Shown here one piece after another: positions 9,401 to 17,577 of a DNA stretch of 64,000 bases; the first letter of the stretch is position 1; every line of letters starts with the position of its first letter. The notes below the pieces were generated by a model. It ran no database searches. It saw nothing but the letters and a program-made list of their open reading frames with translations, and had not been told where the DNA came from. Location: the NCBI GenBank assembly GCA_016795465.1, contig JAEUHK010000116.1, positions 1 through 64,000 on the forward strand. Direction: 5' to 3'. Source of the stretch: Verrucomicrobiaceae bacterium (GTDB taxonomy: Bacteria; Verrucomicrobiota; Verrucomicrobiia; Verrucomicrobiales; Verrucomicrobiaceae). Both the position numbers and the translations under genes were made by a program.

Positions 9401-10980
9401 CCGCAGGCCTCACAAAGACCGGCGCGGGCATTTTGGTCCTCGGAGCGGCCAATACTTACACCGGCGGCACGACTCTCACCCAGGGCAACCTTCTCTTCGC
9501 GAACAACGCTGCGCTAGGCGCGGGCACCTTCACCGTCGGCAGCGGCAGCGGGCCCTACTGGAACAACACCAGCGGCAGCCCCATCACCACCGCCAACAAC
9601 ATGGTCTGGGCAGGCAACTACTTCTGCGGCGGCACCTGGGTCATCAATGGCAATGTCTCCATCACCGCCAACTCCACGCAGGAAATCTACGGCAACGTCA
9701 CGGTGAATGGCGTCGTCAGCGGCACCGTCGGCATCAACAAACAGGGCGCCAGTGGCAATCTGATCCTCAACGGCCTCAACACCTACACCGGCCAGACCGT
9801 GATCCGCCAAGGCAGCATCACCGTCAACACGCTCAAAAACTACGGCGTCGCCAGTTCGCTCGGAATGCCCACCACCACCAACATCGTCATCGCCCCAAAT
9901 AACTCCAGCAGCCTGATCTACACCGGCACGGGCGATTCGACCAATCGCCCGATCCAGGCTGGTGGTACTGGTTCCGCAGGCACCACGGCCACGGTTGCAA
10001 ACAACGGCACCGGACCGCTCATCTTCACCGCTGCGGCCTTCAATGCACCCGTCGGCATTACTACAGGCAGCGCCGCCCGCACCATCGCCCTCGGTGGCAG
10101 CTTTGGCACCACCGCCACACCAAACGAAGTGCAGGGCGTGATCGCCGACAACACGCTCAACGGAGCCACCGCACCCGCGAACCAAATCAGCCTCAGCAAA
10201 ACCGGCACGAGCGTTTGGAAGATCTCCGGCGCGAACACCTACAGCGGCACCACCAGCATCACGGGCGGCACGCTCATCCTCGGAGCCAACAACGTGCTGC
10301 CCGGCACCACGAACGTCACCATCGGCGCTGCCACGCTCGATGCCGACACGCGCACCGACAGCATGGGCACGCTGAACATTTCCTCCACCGCCACCATCCG
10401 CCTCGGCACCGGAGCCGCCCTCGCCTTCACCGACAGCAGCGCCGTCACCTGGGCTGGCACGCTTTCGATCACCGGCACCTTCGTCAGCGGCAGTTCGCTG
10501 CGCTTCGGCACCACCGCCACTGCCCTCACCGCCACGCAACTCAGCAAAATCAGCTCCGCAGGCTTCACCAGCTTCTCATTAAACAGCAGCGGCTACCTCA
10601 TCGCCAACTCCACCGCACCCACCTACACCAATTGGAGCACCACAAATGGCACCGCCGGAGCCTTCACCGCCGACCACGACAACGACGGCGTCGCCAACGG
10701 CATCGAATACTTCCTCGGCGGCAACAGCAACACCACCGGCACCACGCCGCTGCCCGGCGTCACCAACACCAGCGGCACCCTCAGCATCACCTGGACGAAA
10801 TCGTCCACCTACAGCGGCACCTACGGCACCCAATTCTGGATCGAAACGACCGATACTCTCACGGGTACTTGGACGATTGAAGCTCTCGGCGGCAATGTGA
10901 CCATTGTCGGCAACAACGTGAAATACACGTTCCCCTCCGCTGCGAGACGATTTGTGCGACTGAAGGTGGCGAGCCCGTGA
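6484..10980 (+). CDS. Secreted M66-like zinc metallopeptidase with PATR repeats
   Basis: 1498 aa with a signal peptide (LLPFLAFLIATCSAGA). The N-terminal domain contains HELGHALSLPH, with zinc ligands at His274, His278 and His284 and Glu275 as catalytic base. The spacing and following WGDNAAYPYKGAMHG resemble StcE-type M66 peptidases, except that the Gly of the metzincin-style motif is Ser here. A fibronectin-III-like segment covers roughly residues 558-650. Three autotransporter-associated repeats follow (LTKTGAGILVLGAANTYTGG near 980, NLILNGLNTYTGQT near 1095, VWKISGANTYSGTT near 1245). The last ~110 residues (DHDNDGVANGIEYFLGG) form a C-terminal domain often seen on verrucomicrobial secreted proteins. 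No autotransporter barrel is present. Likely cell-surface or secreted, possibly acting on glycoproteins; the substrate is inference. Confidence 0.85.
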   Translation: MKLLPFLAFLIATCSAGAVSIDAIYFGQTHLHKPDNPYFGTVADRDVFIKAHVTDPAAIASPSVFATLSLNGNFLTVALTGPANLPTSIPDGLGVVQHSTANTFTGVLPAAWIKKGLQVTVNAGSVVSTVTDMKINAPTKVIMTMTDVHYFARTPSDYTAGTFAELEQKWPVTDLEVRRLNNVVFRELVIPPRSDVSAQGVRIRSKAEYQGQTGLAFDGEQAAALQWNGALKAAAGRSGRWSLFYLNVYGAFAGGQAGGYAGVGNGNSIGILNHELGHALSLPHWGDNAAYPYKGAMHGISAPSNYNGTHAGPAWAIDQRTNTFIPCTVVAGNVGGKPVGTYTVDPMQGGGEGWQPAGFLMNHFSDYSVNQMRNYMNSHVVVWNPALSGGAGSWAQWNATTGDYTTAVTNNGVQFPQQRDVQVISILATMSGAKPAINMVYPPIGPYTSGLIRLFDPTVAADRTAANTLFNLANNCDYCVRVVQGGVTKTFIMPASALTSPSLTDLASIETEAVNLPAADGAVTKIELLATPNVEDVGLPANPTVFYTWGPLMPAVSTFELTPETNGPTAVTMTAEMGEVEYGYTGGTVEYQFTETSGNPGATSSAWQTSRTYTDTGLQPGTTYTYTVSMRAGTLTSATSAPVTVTTTPTTLAGTITVNATQQFALASGSGYKAVTGLGAFDAATADKLVVVIAMENANNDPCMTYGVRYNGVQMIEAVQQTGGNADGTIAIYYLDNPGAVGTGITVSGYNPNGGLGVAYALTGTAPGFGAINGRRGNGITQVPLTTSASNSLVIAGLQNSGNGNSAGTPTTNAPLTQSASGNWGSQWGSLAVGHIQVATPAAVTPIFTTSTGGSYSINAASVEILAETQPLSTWTQTAGGAQSWNTAANWIGNAVPTTVAGDTVDFSTVDIATNTTLTLGADRTGGLWKFGDTTGTETWTVNAGNTLTLAGTTPSIDVAQNTATLNCVIAGTAGLTKTGAGILVLGAANTYTGGTTLTQGNLLFANNAALGAGTFTVGSGSGPYWNNTSGSPITTANNMVWAGNYFCGGTWVINGNVSITANSTQEIYGNVTVNGVVSGTVGINKQGASGNLILNGLNTYTGQTVIRQGSITVNTLKNYGVASSLGMPTTTNIVIAPNNSSSLIYTGTGDSTNRPIQAGGTGSAGTTATVANNGTGPLIFTAAAFNAPVGITTGSAARTIALGGSFGTTATPNEVQGVIADNTLNGATAPANQISLSKTGTSVWKISGANTYSGTTSITGGTLILGANNVLPGTTNVTIGAATLDADTRTDSMGTLNISSTATIRLGTGAALAFTDSSAVTWAGTLSITGTFVSGSSLRFGTTATALTATQLSKISSAGFTSFSLNSSGYLIANSTAPTYTNWSTTNGTAGAFTADHDNDGVANGIEYFLGGNSNTTGTTPLPGVTNTSGTLSITWTKSSTYSGTYGTQFWIETTDTLTGTWTIEALGGNVTIVGNNVKYTFPSAARRFVRLKVASP

Positions 10981-10982
10981 GA

Positions 10983-11004
10983 AGCCCAGTTTGTCCAAAC
11001 GGGC
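10983..11004. terminator. Possible bidirectional hairpin between convergent genes
   Basis: AGCCC-A-GTTTG-TC-CAAAC-G-GGCT forms an imperfect stem-loop in the 24-bp gap between convergent genes. There is no strong T-tract on either side, so terminator activity is uncertain. Confidence 0.3.
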
Positions 11005-11841
11005 TCAAACCTCCGCATAAGCCTCACCCAGCTTGGTGAGGGCTCCGCTGGCGTCGCACAGCGCGGAGCAACCGGTGGGCGTGTTGCCCGGGGCGGTGCC
11101 GAACCAGGCGTAGCGCTCGACATCGTTCGAACGCTCCAAACGCGGCAGCGCGTCCTTGATGAAACGGAGAACGTCTTTCTCCGCGTGCTGGTTTTTGCCG
11201 GTCTTGGTGGCGCTCCAGTCGGCGGGGCAGAATTCGGTGATCCACAGCGGCCGTTTGTAGAGCCGGGCGATCTTGTCGAGGTGTGACGTGAGCTGCGAGG
11301 CCGTCGGGCCGCCATACCAGTGGATGGTGATGAAATCGATGCGGTATTTCCTCTTCAGCGCCTCCTTCATGAAGGCCTGCATCCACGGACTGTCGGCATG
11401 CACGCCCGCCGGACTGCCCAGCGGTAGATTGAGCTCCTCCAGCTTCGGCCAGGCCGCCAAAGCCTGCTCGACAGTCATGTTGCCCTGATCTTTGCCTTCC
11501 GGTTCGTTGAAGCCGAGCACGGCGGAAGGTTTGTTGGCCGCATCCGCGCGGATCTCTTCCACCGCACGAGCCGCGAACTGGCTTTCGTTGTCTTTAAAGA
11601 CCATCGGCACCCATTCCACGCCTTCGGGGAGACCCGCCGGACGCTTCGAGGTCCAATTGTAGATCCATTTCACCTTCAAATCGGTCACCGCTTTGGCTTG
11701 CTGCGCGGATTTGAGGCCCGTCGCGTAGCCTTTCTTGCCGCCCTTCTTGCCTGCGGACTGCGCCATGACCGCTTCGGGCAGCAGCAATGAGGAGAGAGAA
11801 AGCGTGGATTGAAGAAAGTGCCGGCGTGAGTTCGGGGTCAT
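11005..11841 (-). CDS. GH128-like (Asl1-type) glycoside hydrolase, Tat-exported
   Basis: 278 aa. The N-terminus NSRRHFLQSTLSLSSLLLPEA is a Tat-like signal. A TIM-barrel glycosidase pattern follows: WIYNWTSK, then LGFNEPEG with the acid/base Glu at 113, HWYGGP, and LWITEFCPADW with the nucleophile Glu at 203. This order is that of the Glyco_hydro_cc/GH128 family, whose characterised members cut beta-1,3-glucan. The protein is about the normal length for a single catalytic domain. It lies 36 bp downstream of the LacI-type regulator gene on the same strand and is probably co-transcribed with it. Confidence 0.85.
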   Translation of the reverse strand: MTPNSRRHFLQSTLSLSSLLLPEAVMAQSAGKKGGKKGYATGLKSAQQAKAVTDLKVKWIYNWTSKRPAGLPEGVEWVPMVFKDNESQFAARAVEEIRADAANKPSAVLGFNEPEGKDQGNMTVEQALAAWPKLEELNLPLGSPAGVHADSPWMQAFMKEALKRKYRIDFITIHWYGGPTASQLTSHLDKIARLYKRPLWITEFCPADWSATKTGKNQHAEKDVLRFIKDALPRLERSNDVERYAWFGTAPGNTPTGCSALCDASGALTKLGEAYAEV

Positions 11842-11877
11842 GATGTGCGCCGTTGTATCAGGTCGCGGTGTGGCCGG

Positions 11878-12927
11878 TCAATGGCCTTGTTTTGCCCGCA
11901 CACTTGGCCCTTCGATCCACTTCGGCGGAATCATGATCTGGCGCGGCACCTCAGGCACGCCGTGCTCGTGCTGCGAGAGCTGCGTGACGATCAAATCGAC
12001 CGCCGCAGCCGCCAGATGATCGCGCTGCTGATAAATGCCGGCGAAGCCGGTCATCTTCGGCGTCCAGTCGTGCACGACGAAGCCGATGTCCTGCGGCACG
12101 CGCAGGCCGAGTCGCTTCAGCCAGCCGGGCACATGCGTGTCAAAGGTGATGAGCGCGTCCGGTCGATGTTCGCGCATCCATTTCGAGAAGGCGTCGAAGC
12201 CCTGGCTGATGTCGTTGCTCGGAAAAAGCAGCAGCGGCACGCGATCCGCCTCCGGCAGGCCGTGTTGCCAGTGAAACAGGCCGCCACTGTAGCCAAACTG
12301 CGAACGGTTGACGATCCACTTTGTCACCGCGACGCCGATGCGTTGGTAGCCGCGCGCCGCGAGCTGCTCCGCGGCCATGTGAATGCCCAGCGTCATGTTT
12401 CCGGCGCACATGTGCAGCGCGGGCGAGCTCATGGCATTCCCAAACGTTACCGCCGCGAAGGGCGAGTAATCCAGCTTGCTGCATGGCAACTGCATGCTCT
12501 GCGGCGAGACGATCACGCCCTCGATGCCGCGTGCGTGCAGGATCTTTTGCAGCTTCTTCGGCGTGAGGCCGTCTTTGCCCAGATAAAACTCCTCCACCGC
12601 ATAGCCATGCCCGTGCGCACGGCGTCGAATGTCCTCGATGGGCACATACTGATACGAAGGCCCCAGCAAACCATCCTGCGGCACATGCTCACGGATCACC
12701 GCGATCACCGCACGCAGCCGTTTCTCCTTCTTCCCGCGCACCACCTGCATCATGCGCATCAAATGCGGGTCCGGCTGGTAATCGAGCCGCTTCGCCTCCT
12801 TCAAAACAAGGTCCCGCCTCTCCGCCGCCACCTTCGGCGCTCCGCGCAGCACCCGCGACACCGTCATGATCGACACACCCGTCGCGCGGGCGATGTCTTT
12901 GAGCGTAGGCTGTCCGGTGGTGGGCAC
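11878..12927 (-). CDS. LacI-family transcriptional regulator
   Basis: 349 aa from a GTG at 12927 (MPTTGQPTLKDIARATG); an ATG at 12960 would add 11 residues and run through a candidate operator. The LacI helix-turn-helix reads TLKDIARATGVSIMTVSRVL with the hinge-type sequence KRLDYQPDPHLMRMM. The sensor domain contains FGNAMSSPALHMCA, RGYQRIGVAV and DIGFVVHDWTPKMTGF. It should bind operator DNA and release on a sugar ligand. The site GTTAGCATAAC lies 3 bp upstream of this start and 55 bp upstream of the divergent hydrolase gene. The same site precedes the second hydrolase at 30 kb, so this may be a small regulon. Confidence 0.92.
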   Translation of the reverse strand: MPTTGQPTLKDIARATGVSIMTVSRVLRGAPKVAAERRDLVLKEAKRLDYQPDPHLMRMMQVVRGKKEKRLRAVIAVIREHVPQDGLLGPSYQYVPIEDIRRRAHGHGYAVEEFYLGKDGLTPKKLQKILHARGIEGVIVSPQSMQLPCSKLDYSPFAAVTFGNAMSSPALHMCAGNMTLGIHMAAEQLAARGYQRIGVAVTKWIVNRSQFGYSGGLFHWQHGLPEADRVPLLLFPSNDISQGFDAFSKWMREHRPDALITFDTHVPGWLKRLGLRVPQDIGFVVHDWTPKMTGFAGIYQQRDHLAAAAVDLIVTQLSQHEHGVPEVPRQIMIPPKWIEGPSVRAKQGH

Positions 12928-12930
12928 GAT

Positions 12931-12943
12931 GTTAGCATAACAC
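12931..12943. promoter_or_regulatory. GTTA-N3-TAAC site, candidate LacI operator
   Basis: GTTAGCATAACAC lies between the divergent LacI regulator and the beta-propeller hydrolase. A near-identical copy, GTTACCATAACAC, occurs at 30287-30299. The distance to the probable ATG is 55 bp here and 54 bp there. CATAAC might alternatively be a -10 element. Confidence 0.5.
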
Positions 12944-12998
12944 GCCACGCCGCCATTCAAGGTGCGAAATGCCCACGCCAGCCTCGTTTTCTGCCATC

Positions 12999-15900
12999 AT
13001 GCTCCTCCGACTCCTTGCGATCTCTGCGCTCTTTTGCGGCCAAATCTGCGCTCAAAGCCTCCTCCCCGCCAACTGGGACCCCGCGCTCGCGGGGGACATC
13101 GTCATGCAGCGGCTTGTCAAAGTCACCGCGCCGAAGGTGAAAGGCACGCATGATGCGGAGTTCGTCTGCGTCGGTGATCGCGCTTATGTCGTCACGGAGG
13201 CGAATGACCAACGCGCTGGAGAGAGCTCCGCGTGGCCTTTCATCTATGTCACGATGTCGATTGTGAATCTGAAGACGCTGGAGGTGGAAAAAGTCATCGA
13301 CTTCGCCCGCAGTGAGCAGGTTTTTGAAAACGAGACGTTGCCGTTTGGGCAGTGCTTTGTGCCGCGTATCCTTCAAAAGGACGCAAAGACGCTGCGCTGC
13401 TATTTCACCAGCCAGGATCCCGGGAAGCGACAGGCTCAGATGTGGTATATCGACTTCGATCTGGGACGCGCCGAGTTCGAGAACCGCATTTTCCGCGCGA
13501 AGCTCAAGACGGCGGCAGGCACCTTCGACATGCAGCCGCAGCCTTTCTACGATGACGCGGCGAAGCAGGGGTTTCGCCGTCCAGCCAGGGACGCGGGCCT
13601 GTTCATCTTCGATTCGTTCAAGAAGTTCGACGGCAAGACCTACGTCGCGTTGAACAACTTCCCTGTCGGGCAGAACGCGCTTTCGGTGCTGCACGATGAT
13701 CTCGTCACTTTTGAAGTGATCGGCCATTACAACGAGCCGCAAACGCAGCAACTCAGCGAATCCGCCGTGAACCGGCTGCCCGACGGCACCTGGATGGCCA
13801 TCGTGCGCAACGACAAGGGCAACTACCACTTCACCACAAGCGCCGATGGTAAAAAATGGACCGTGGGCACGGAGATGCCCTTTGTGAAGGGCTCCAACTC
13901 CAAGCCGACCTTCGACAAGTTTGGCGATGTCTATTACCTCGGCTGGCAGGACGCCGAGGTGATCAACGGCGACCGCCGCACCATCTTCAACATCGACATC
14001 TCACGCGATGGCAAAGCCTGGGAGCGCAAATACCGCTTCATCACGCCGCATTCATTTCAATATCCCACGCTGCATGAGCATGAGGGCGTGATCTGGCTCA
14101 GCGTCACCCAGGGCACGCAGAAGGATCGCATCATGTTTGGCAAGCTGGAGTCCGTCGGTGACTTCGAATCGCAAAAAGGCCACAAGCACATCGAATGGCC
14201 GCCCGTGCTGCCAAAGGAACTGGCGAAGCTGAATCCAGGCGAGAAGCTTTTCACCGATCGCGAGTATGTGATCGACGAACTGCCCGCTGAAGTGCGTGAT
14301 CGGCTGTTTCTGCGCACGAGCATCGAGAAGTGCGCCGTCGAGGTGAAGAAAGCAGGCGTGCTTTACGCGCTCACGCCGACGATTCGTCCGGGGGCGGCGA
14401 GTCAGGATACGGCGTTGCTTCGCCAAGGCTTCACGAAGATGAAGGTGCCCGAGGTGCAACTTTTCTCCGGCGAGATCAATCGCGTGAGTTTGTATCAAAA
14501 GTCCGCGAAAGCGGGCGAGCGGCTGCGATTCACCAAGATGGTCGTGCTCATCATGGGCGAGGGCTGCGAGATCGGTCTCCACGAACCGAAAGCGCCGAAT
14601 CCATGGCCGACGAACAACGGCGAGAAGCTCTACAACGGCATCGTGTTGCCAAAGGTGTGGCCGCCGGAGCATTACGATCAGGATTCAGCCGAGCCGATGC
14701 CGGTGCCGTATGTGCAGCATCCGCCAAAGGTCATCCCGATTGATGTGGGCCGTCAGCTCTTTGTGGACGATTTCCTCATCGAGAGCAGCACACTGAAGCG
14801 CACATTTCACACCGCGACGAAGTTCACCGGCAATCCCGTCTTCAAAGCCGAGACGAAGCACGAACTCGGCTCCTCGGGCGGCGCGGAAGGCGCGCAGGAG
14901 GCTGTGACCTACCTCGGCCACGGCGGCGTGTTTTACGATCCGTCGGCGAAGCTCTTCAAGATGTTCTACACCGCCGGCTGGCGCGGTCCGCTGGCCCTGG
15001 CGACGAGTTCCGATTTGAAAACATGGACGCGACCCAATCTCGGCATCCGCGAGGACAATCTGCTGCGCGACAAAGGCAACGAAGCAGGCGGCGACAACTG
15101 CGTGTGGCTCGATCTCGCATCGCAAGACGCGCGCATCAAATTCATGACCGATCGCGGCAAGCTCGGGCACCAATTGCAAACCTCCACCGATGGCCGCGAG
15201 TGGACCGAGCCTGTCTTCACCGGCCCTGCGGGCGATTACTGCTCGTTCTTCTTCAATCCCTTCCGCGAGTGCTGGATCTACAGCATCAAGCAAGGCAGCA
15301 AACAGGGCCGCAATCGCTGGTATCATGAGTCGCGCGACTTCATCGCGGGCGCGGATTGGTCCAAGTCGGTGTTTTGGGCCAATGCCGACCGCCTTGACCT
15401 GCCTGATCCGCAAATCGGCAAGCCCGCGCAACTCTACAGCCTCAGCGCCATCGCGTATGAGAGCGTGATGCTCGGCATGTTTCAGATCCACCTCGGCCCT
15501 GACAACAAAGTCTGCGATGCCGGCAAGTTCCCGAAGATCACTGAGCTCAAAGTCGGCTTCAGCCGCGATGGCTTTCACTGGGATCGTCCCGACCGCCGCG
15601 CCTTCATCGCCGCCACACGCCGCGAAGGCGATTGGGATCGCGCGTATCTTCACACGACCGCGGGCGTGTGCGTGGTGCTCGATGAGCAACTCATCTTCCC
15701 CTACTGCGCCTACTCCGGCATCGCACCGAATGGTCATCGCGGCATGTATTGCGGCGGCAGCATCGGCCTCGCCACGCTGCGTCGCGATGGCTTTGCAAGC
15801 ATGGAAGGCCCCGGTGAGCTGACGACGCGACCGGTTCAGTTCAAAGGCAAAAATCTCTTCGTGAATGTGAACGGCGAAATGCGCTTGGAAGTGCTCGATG

Positions 15901-16136
15901 AAGCCGGAAAAGTCATCCGCACCTCCAAGCCGGCCTCCGGCGATCAAACGAAGCTCAAGATCGAGTGGCAGGATGGCGCGGACTTGTCTGACATGGCCGG
16001 ACAAGCGGTGAAGTTCCGTTTTCGCCTCACGAAAGGCTCGCTGTATGCCTTCTGGGTCACGCCCGACGAAAAAGGCAACAGCCATGGCTACGTCGGCGCA
16101 GGCGGGCCTGAATTTGCGGGCACGCGCGACGATTGA
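12999..16136 (+). CDS. Exported two-propeller glycoside-hydrolase-like protein
   Basis: 1045 aa from ATG 12999, where the signal peptide LLRLLAISALFCGQICAQ begins; an upstream ATG at 12969 adds ten residues. The N-terminal ~400 residues look like a sialidase-type (BNR) beta-propeller (TTSADGKKWTVG, NIDISRDGKAWERKY). A linker containing GEKLYNGIVLPKVWPP joins it to a C-terminal module starting PIDVGRQLFVDDFLIE. That module has GH32/GH43-clan five-blade propeller features (GGVFYDPSAKLFKMFYTAG, LGFSRDG-type repeats, SIGLATLRRDGFASM) and a beta-sandwich tail. The C-terminal module is strongly similar to that of the gene at 30354. Probably acts on a polysaccharide outside the cytoplasm; substrate unknown. 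Confidence 0.82.
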   Translation: MLLRLLAISALFCGQICAQSLLPANWDPALAGDIVMQRLVKVTAPKVKGTHDAEFVCVGDRAYVVTEANDQRAGESSAWPFIYVTMSIVNLKTLEVEKVIDFARSEQVFENETLPFGQCFVPRILQKDAKTLRCYFTSQDPGKRQAQMWYIDFDLGRAEFENRIFRAKLKTAAGTFDMQPQPFYDDAAKQGFRRPARDAGLFIFDSFKKFDGKTYVALNNFPVGQNALSVLHDDLVTFEVIGHYNEPQTQQLSESAVNRLPDGTWMAIVRNDKGNYHFTTSADGKKWTVGTEMPFVKGSNSKPTFDKFGDVYYLGWQDAEVINGDRRTIFNIDISRDGKAWERKYRFITPHSFQYPTLHEHEGVIWLSVTQGTQKDRIMFGKLESVGDFESQKGHKHIEWPPVLPKELAKLNPGEKLFTDREYVIDELPAEVRDRLFLRTSIEKCAVEVKKAGVLYALTPTIRPGAASQDTALLRQGFTKMKVPEVQLFSGEINRVSLYQKSAKAGERLRFTKMVVLIMGEGCEIGLHEPKAPNPWPTNNGEKLYNGIVLPKVWPPEHYDQDSAEPMPVPYVQHPPKVIPIDVGRQLFVDDFLIESSTLKRTFHTATKFTGNPVFKAETKHELGSSGGAEGAQEAVTYLGHGGVFYDPSAKLFKMFYTAGWRGPLALATSSDLKTWTRPNLGIREDNLLRDKGNEAGGDNCVWLDLASQDARIKFMTDRGKLGHQLQTSTDGREWTEPVFTGPAGDYCSFFFNPFRECWIYSIKQGSKQGRNRWYHESRDFIAGADWSKSVFWANADRLDLPDPQIGKPAQLYSLSAIAYESVMLGMFQIHLGPDNKVCDAGKFPKITELKVGFSRDGFHWDRPDRRAFIAATRREGDWDRAYLHTTAGVCVVLDEQLIFPYCAYSGIAPNGHRGMYCGGSIGLATLRRDGFASMEGPGELTTRPVQFKGKNLFVNVNGEMRLEVLDEAGKVIRTSKPASGDQTKLKIEWQDGADLSDMAGQAVKFRFRLTKGSLYAFWVTPDEKGNSHGYVGAGGPEFAGTRDD

Positions 16137-16194
16137 AGGGGTGATTCATCCGTTTGGAAGCTCTCGCGGTTTCCCGCGTTTTGGCTCCACCACC

Positions 16195-17526
16195 ATGATG
16201 AAGCACTTCTCTTCCATCGCAGCCGCTCTCTGCCTCACGTCCTCGTTTTCCCACGCGGCAGACTGGCCGCAGTGGATGGGACCGAATCGCAATGATGTCT
16301 GGAGCGAGACCGGCATCGTCCAAACCTTTCCCGCGGAAGGTTTGAAGCCGCGCTGGCGCAAATCGATCCACGGAGGCTTTGCGGGACCCGCTGTGGCGAG
16401 CGGGCGCGTGTTTGTCACCGATTATGTGCTGATGGCTGGCGATGCGAAACCGCACCCGACGAAGCGCAGCACGCTCGAAGGCAAGGAGCGCGTGCTTTGC
16501 CTCCACGCCGACACGGGCGAGGAGCTGTGGAAGCATGAGTATGCGTGCAACTACGACATCAGCTATCCCGCCGGGCCGCGCTGCACGCCGACGGTGGACG
16601 GCGACAAGGTTTACACCCTCGGCGCGATGGGCGATCTGCTCTGCCTCAATGCCGTCAGCGGACGCGTGATCTGGTCGAAGAACCTGCCGCGTGACTACAG
16701 CGCCTCGGTGCCGATCTGGGGCTACGCCGGGCATCCGTTGATCTACAAAAACTTGCTTATCTGCATGGCCGGAGGCGAAGGCAGCGCGGTGATCGCTTTG
16801 GACAAAACGACCGGCAAAGAGGTCTGGAAATCGCTCACGACCGCGCAACTCGGCTACAGCCCGCCCACGCTCATTGATGCCGGTGGCACCACGCAGTTGC
16901 TCATCTTCCACGGCACCGCTTTGAACAGCCTGAACCCCGACAACGGCCAGCTCCACTGGTCTGAGCCGCTCGGCACCGCGTATGCGATGTCCATCATGTC
17001 GCCACGTCGCTGGGAGGACTATTTGTTCGCCGGTGGCCACAGCAACAAATCCATCGGATTGAAACTCGACGCCACAAAGCCCGCCGTGACCCGCGTGTGG
17101 CAGGGATCGCGCACGCTCGGCCTCGCGCCGGTGAATGGCACGCCCTTCGTCGAAAACGGCGTCGCCTACGGCATCGACGGCGACGGTCTCTTCCGCGCCG
17201 TGCGCATCACCACGGGCGAACGCCTGTGGGAAACCTCACTGCCCGTCACCGGCAAAGAAAACGACCCGCGCCGCGCCGTGGAAGGCGGCACCTTCGTCAC
17301 CAAGAACGAGGACCGCTTCTTCATCTTCGGCGAAAACGGCGACCTCATCATCGCGCAGCTCACCCCCGAGAAATATGTCGAACTCAGCCGCGCCCATCTG
17401 CTCGCCCCCGTCGGCAAAGCCCTCGGCCGCTCCATCGTCTGGTGCCATCCCGCGTATGCCAACCGCTGCGTCTTCGCCCGCAACGACCAGGAGATCGTTT
17501 GCGTGTCGCTCGCGGCGGAGAAGTGA
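16195..17526 (+). CDS. Exported PQQ-like (BamB-type) beta-propeller protein
   Basis: 443 aa from the first of two adjacent ATGs. A signal peptide (SSIAAALCLTSSFSHAA) precedes DWPQWMGPNRNDVWSETG, the typical start of verrucomicrobial and planctomycetal PQQ-repeat proteins. Blades repeat as LCLHADTGEELWKHEY, LCLNAVSGRVIWSKNL, IALDKTTGKEVWKSL and RAVRITTGERLWETS. These are quinoprotein-dehydrogenase-like propellers, but a PQQ-binding dehydrogenase active site is not evident, so a scaffold or binding role is more likely. It sits between the two-propeller hydrolase (58 bp upstream) and the DUF1592 protein (51 bp downstream) on the same strand. Confidence 0.85.
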   Translation: MMKHFSSIAAALCLTSSFSHAADWPQWMGPNRNDVWSETGIVQTFPAEGLKPRWRKSIHGGFAGPAVASGRVFVTDYVLMAGDAKPHPTKRSTLEGKERVLCLHADTGEELWKHEYACNYDISYPAGPRCTPTVDGDKVYTLGAMGDLLCLNAVSGRVIWSKNLPRDYSASVPIWGYAGHPLIYKNLLICMAGGEGSAVIALDKTTGKEVWKSLTTAQLGYSPPTLIDAGGTTQLLIFHGTALNSLNPDNGQLHWSEPLGTAYAMSIMSPRRWEDYLFAGGHSNKSIGLKLDATKPAVTRVWQGSRTLGLAPVNGTPFVENGVAYGIDGDGLFRAVRITTGERLWETSLPVTGKENDPRRAVEGGTFVTKNEDRFFIFGENGDLIIAQLTPEKYVELSRAHLLAPVGKALGRSIVWCHPAYANRCVFARNDQEIVCVSLAAEK

Positions 17527-17577
17527 TGTTCGCTCCGGATTGTCAGGATCAAATTGAGGTGCACGTTGCCATCAAAG

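Noticed and set aside
8301..9902. 533-aa open frame in another frame of the metallopeptidase gene
   Set aside because: His/Arg/Gln-rich composition typical of a GC-rich shadow over Thr/Asn/Gly-rich repeats.
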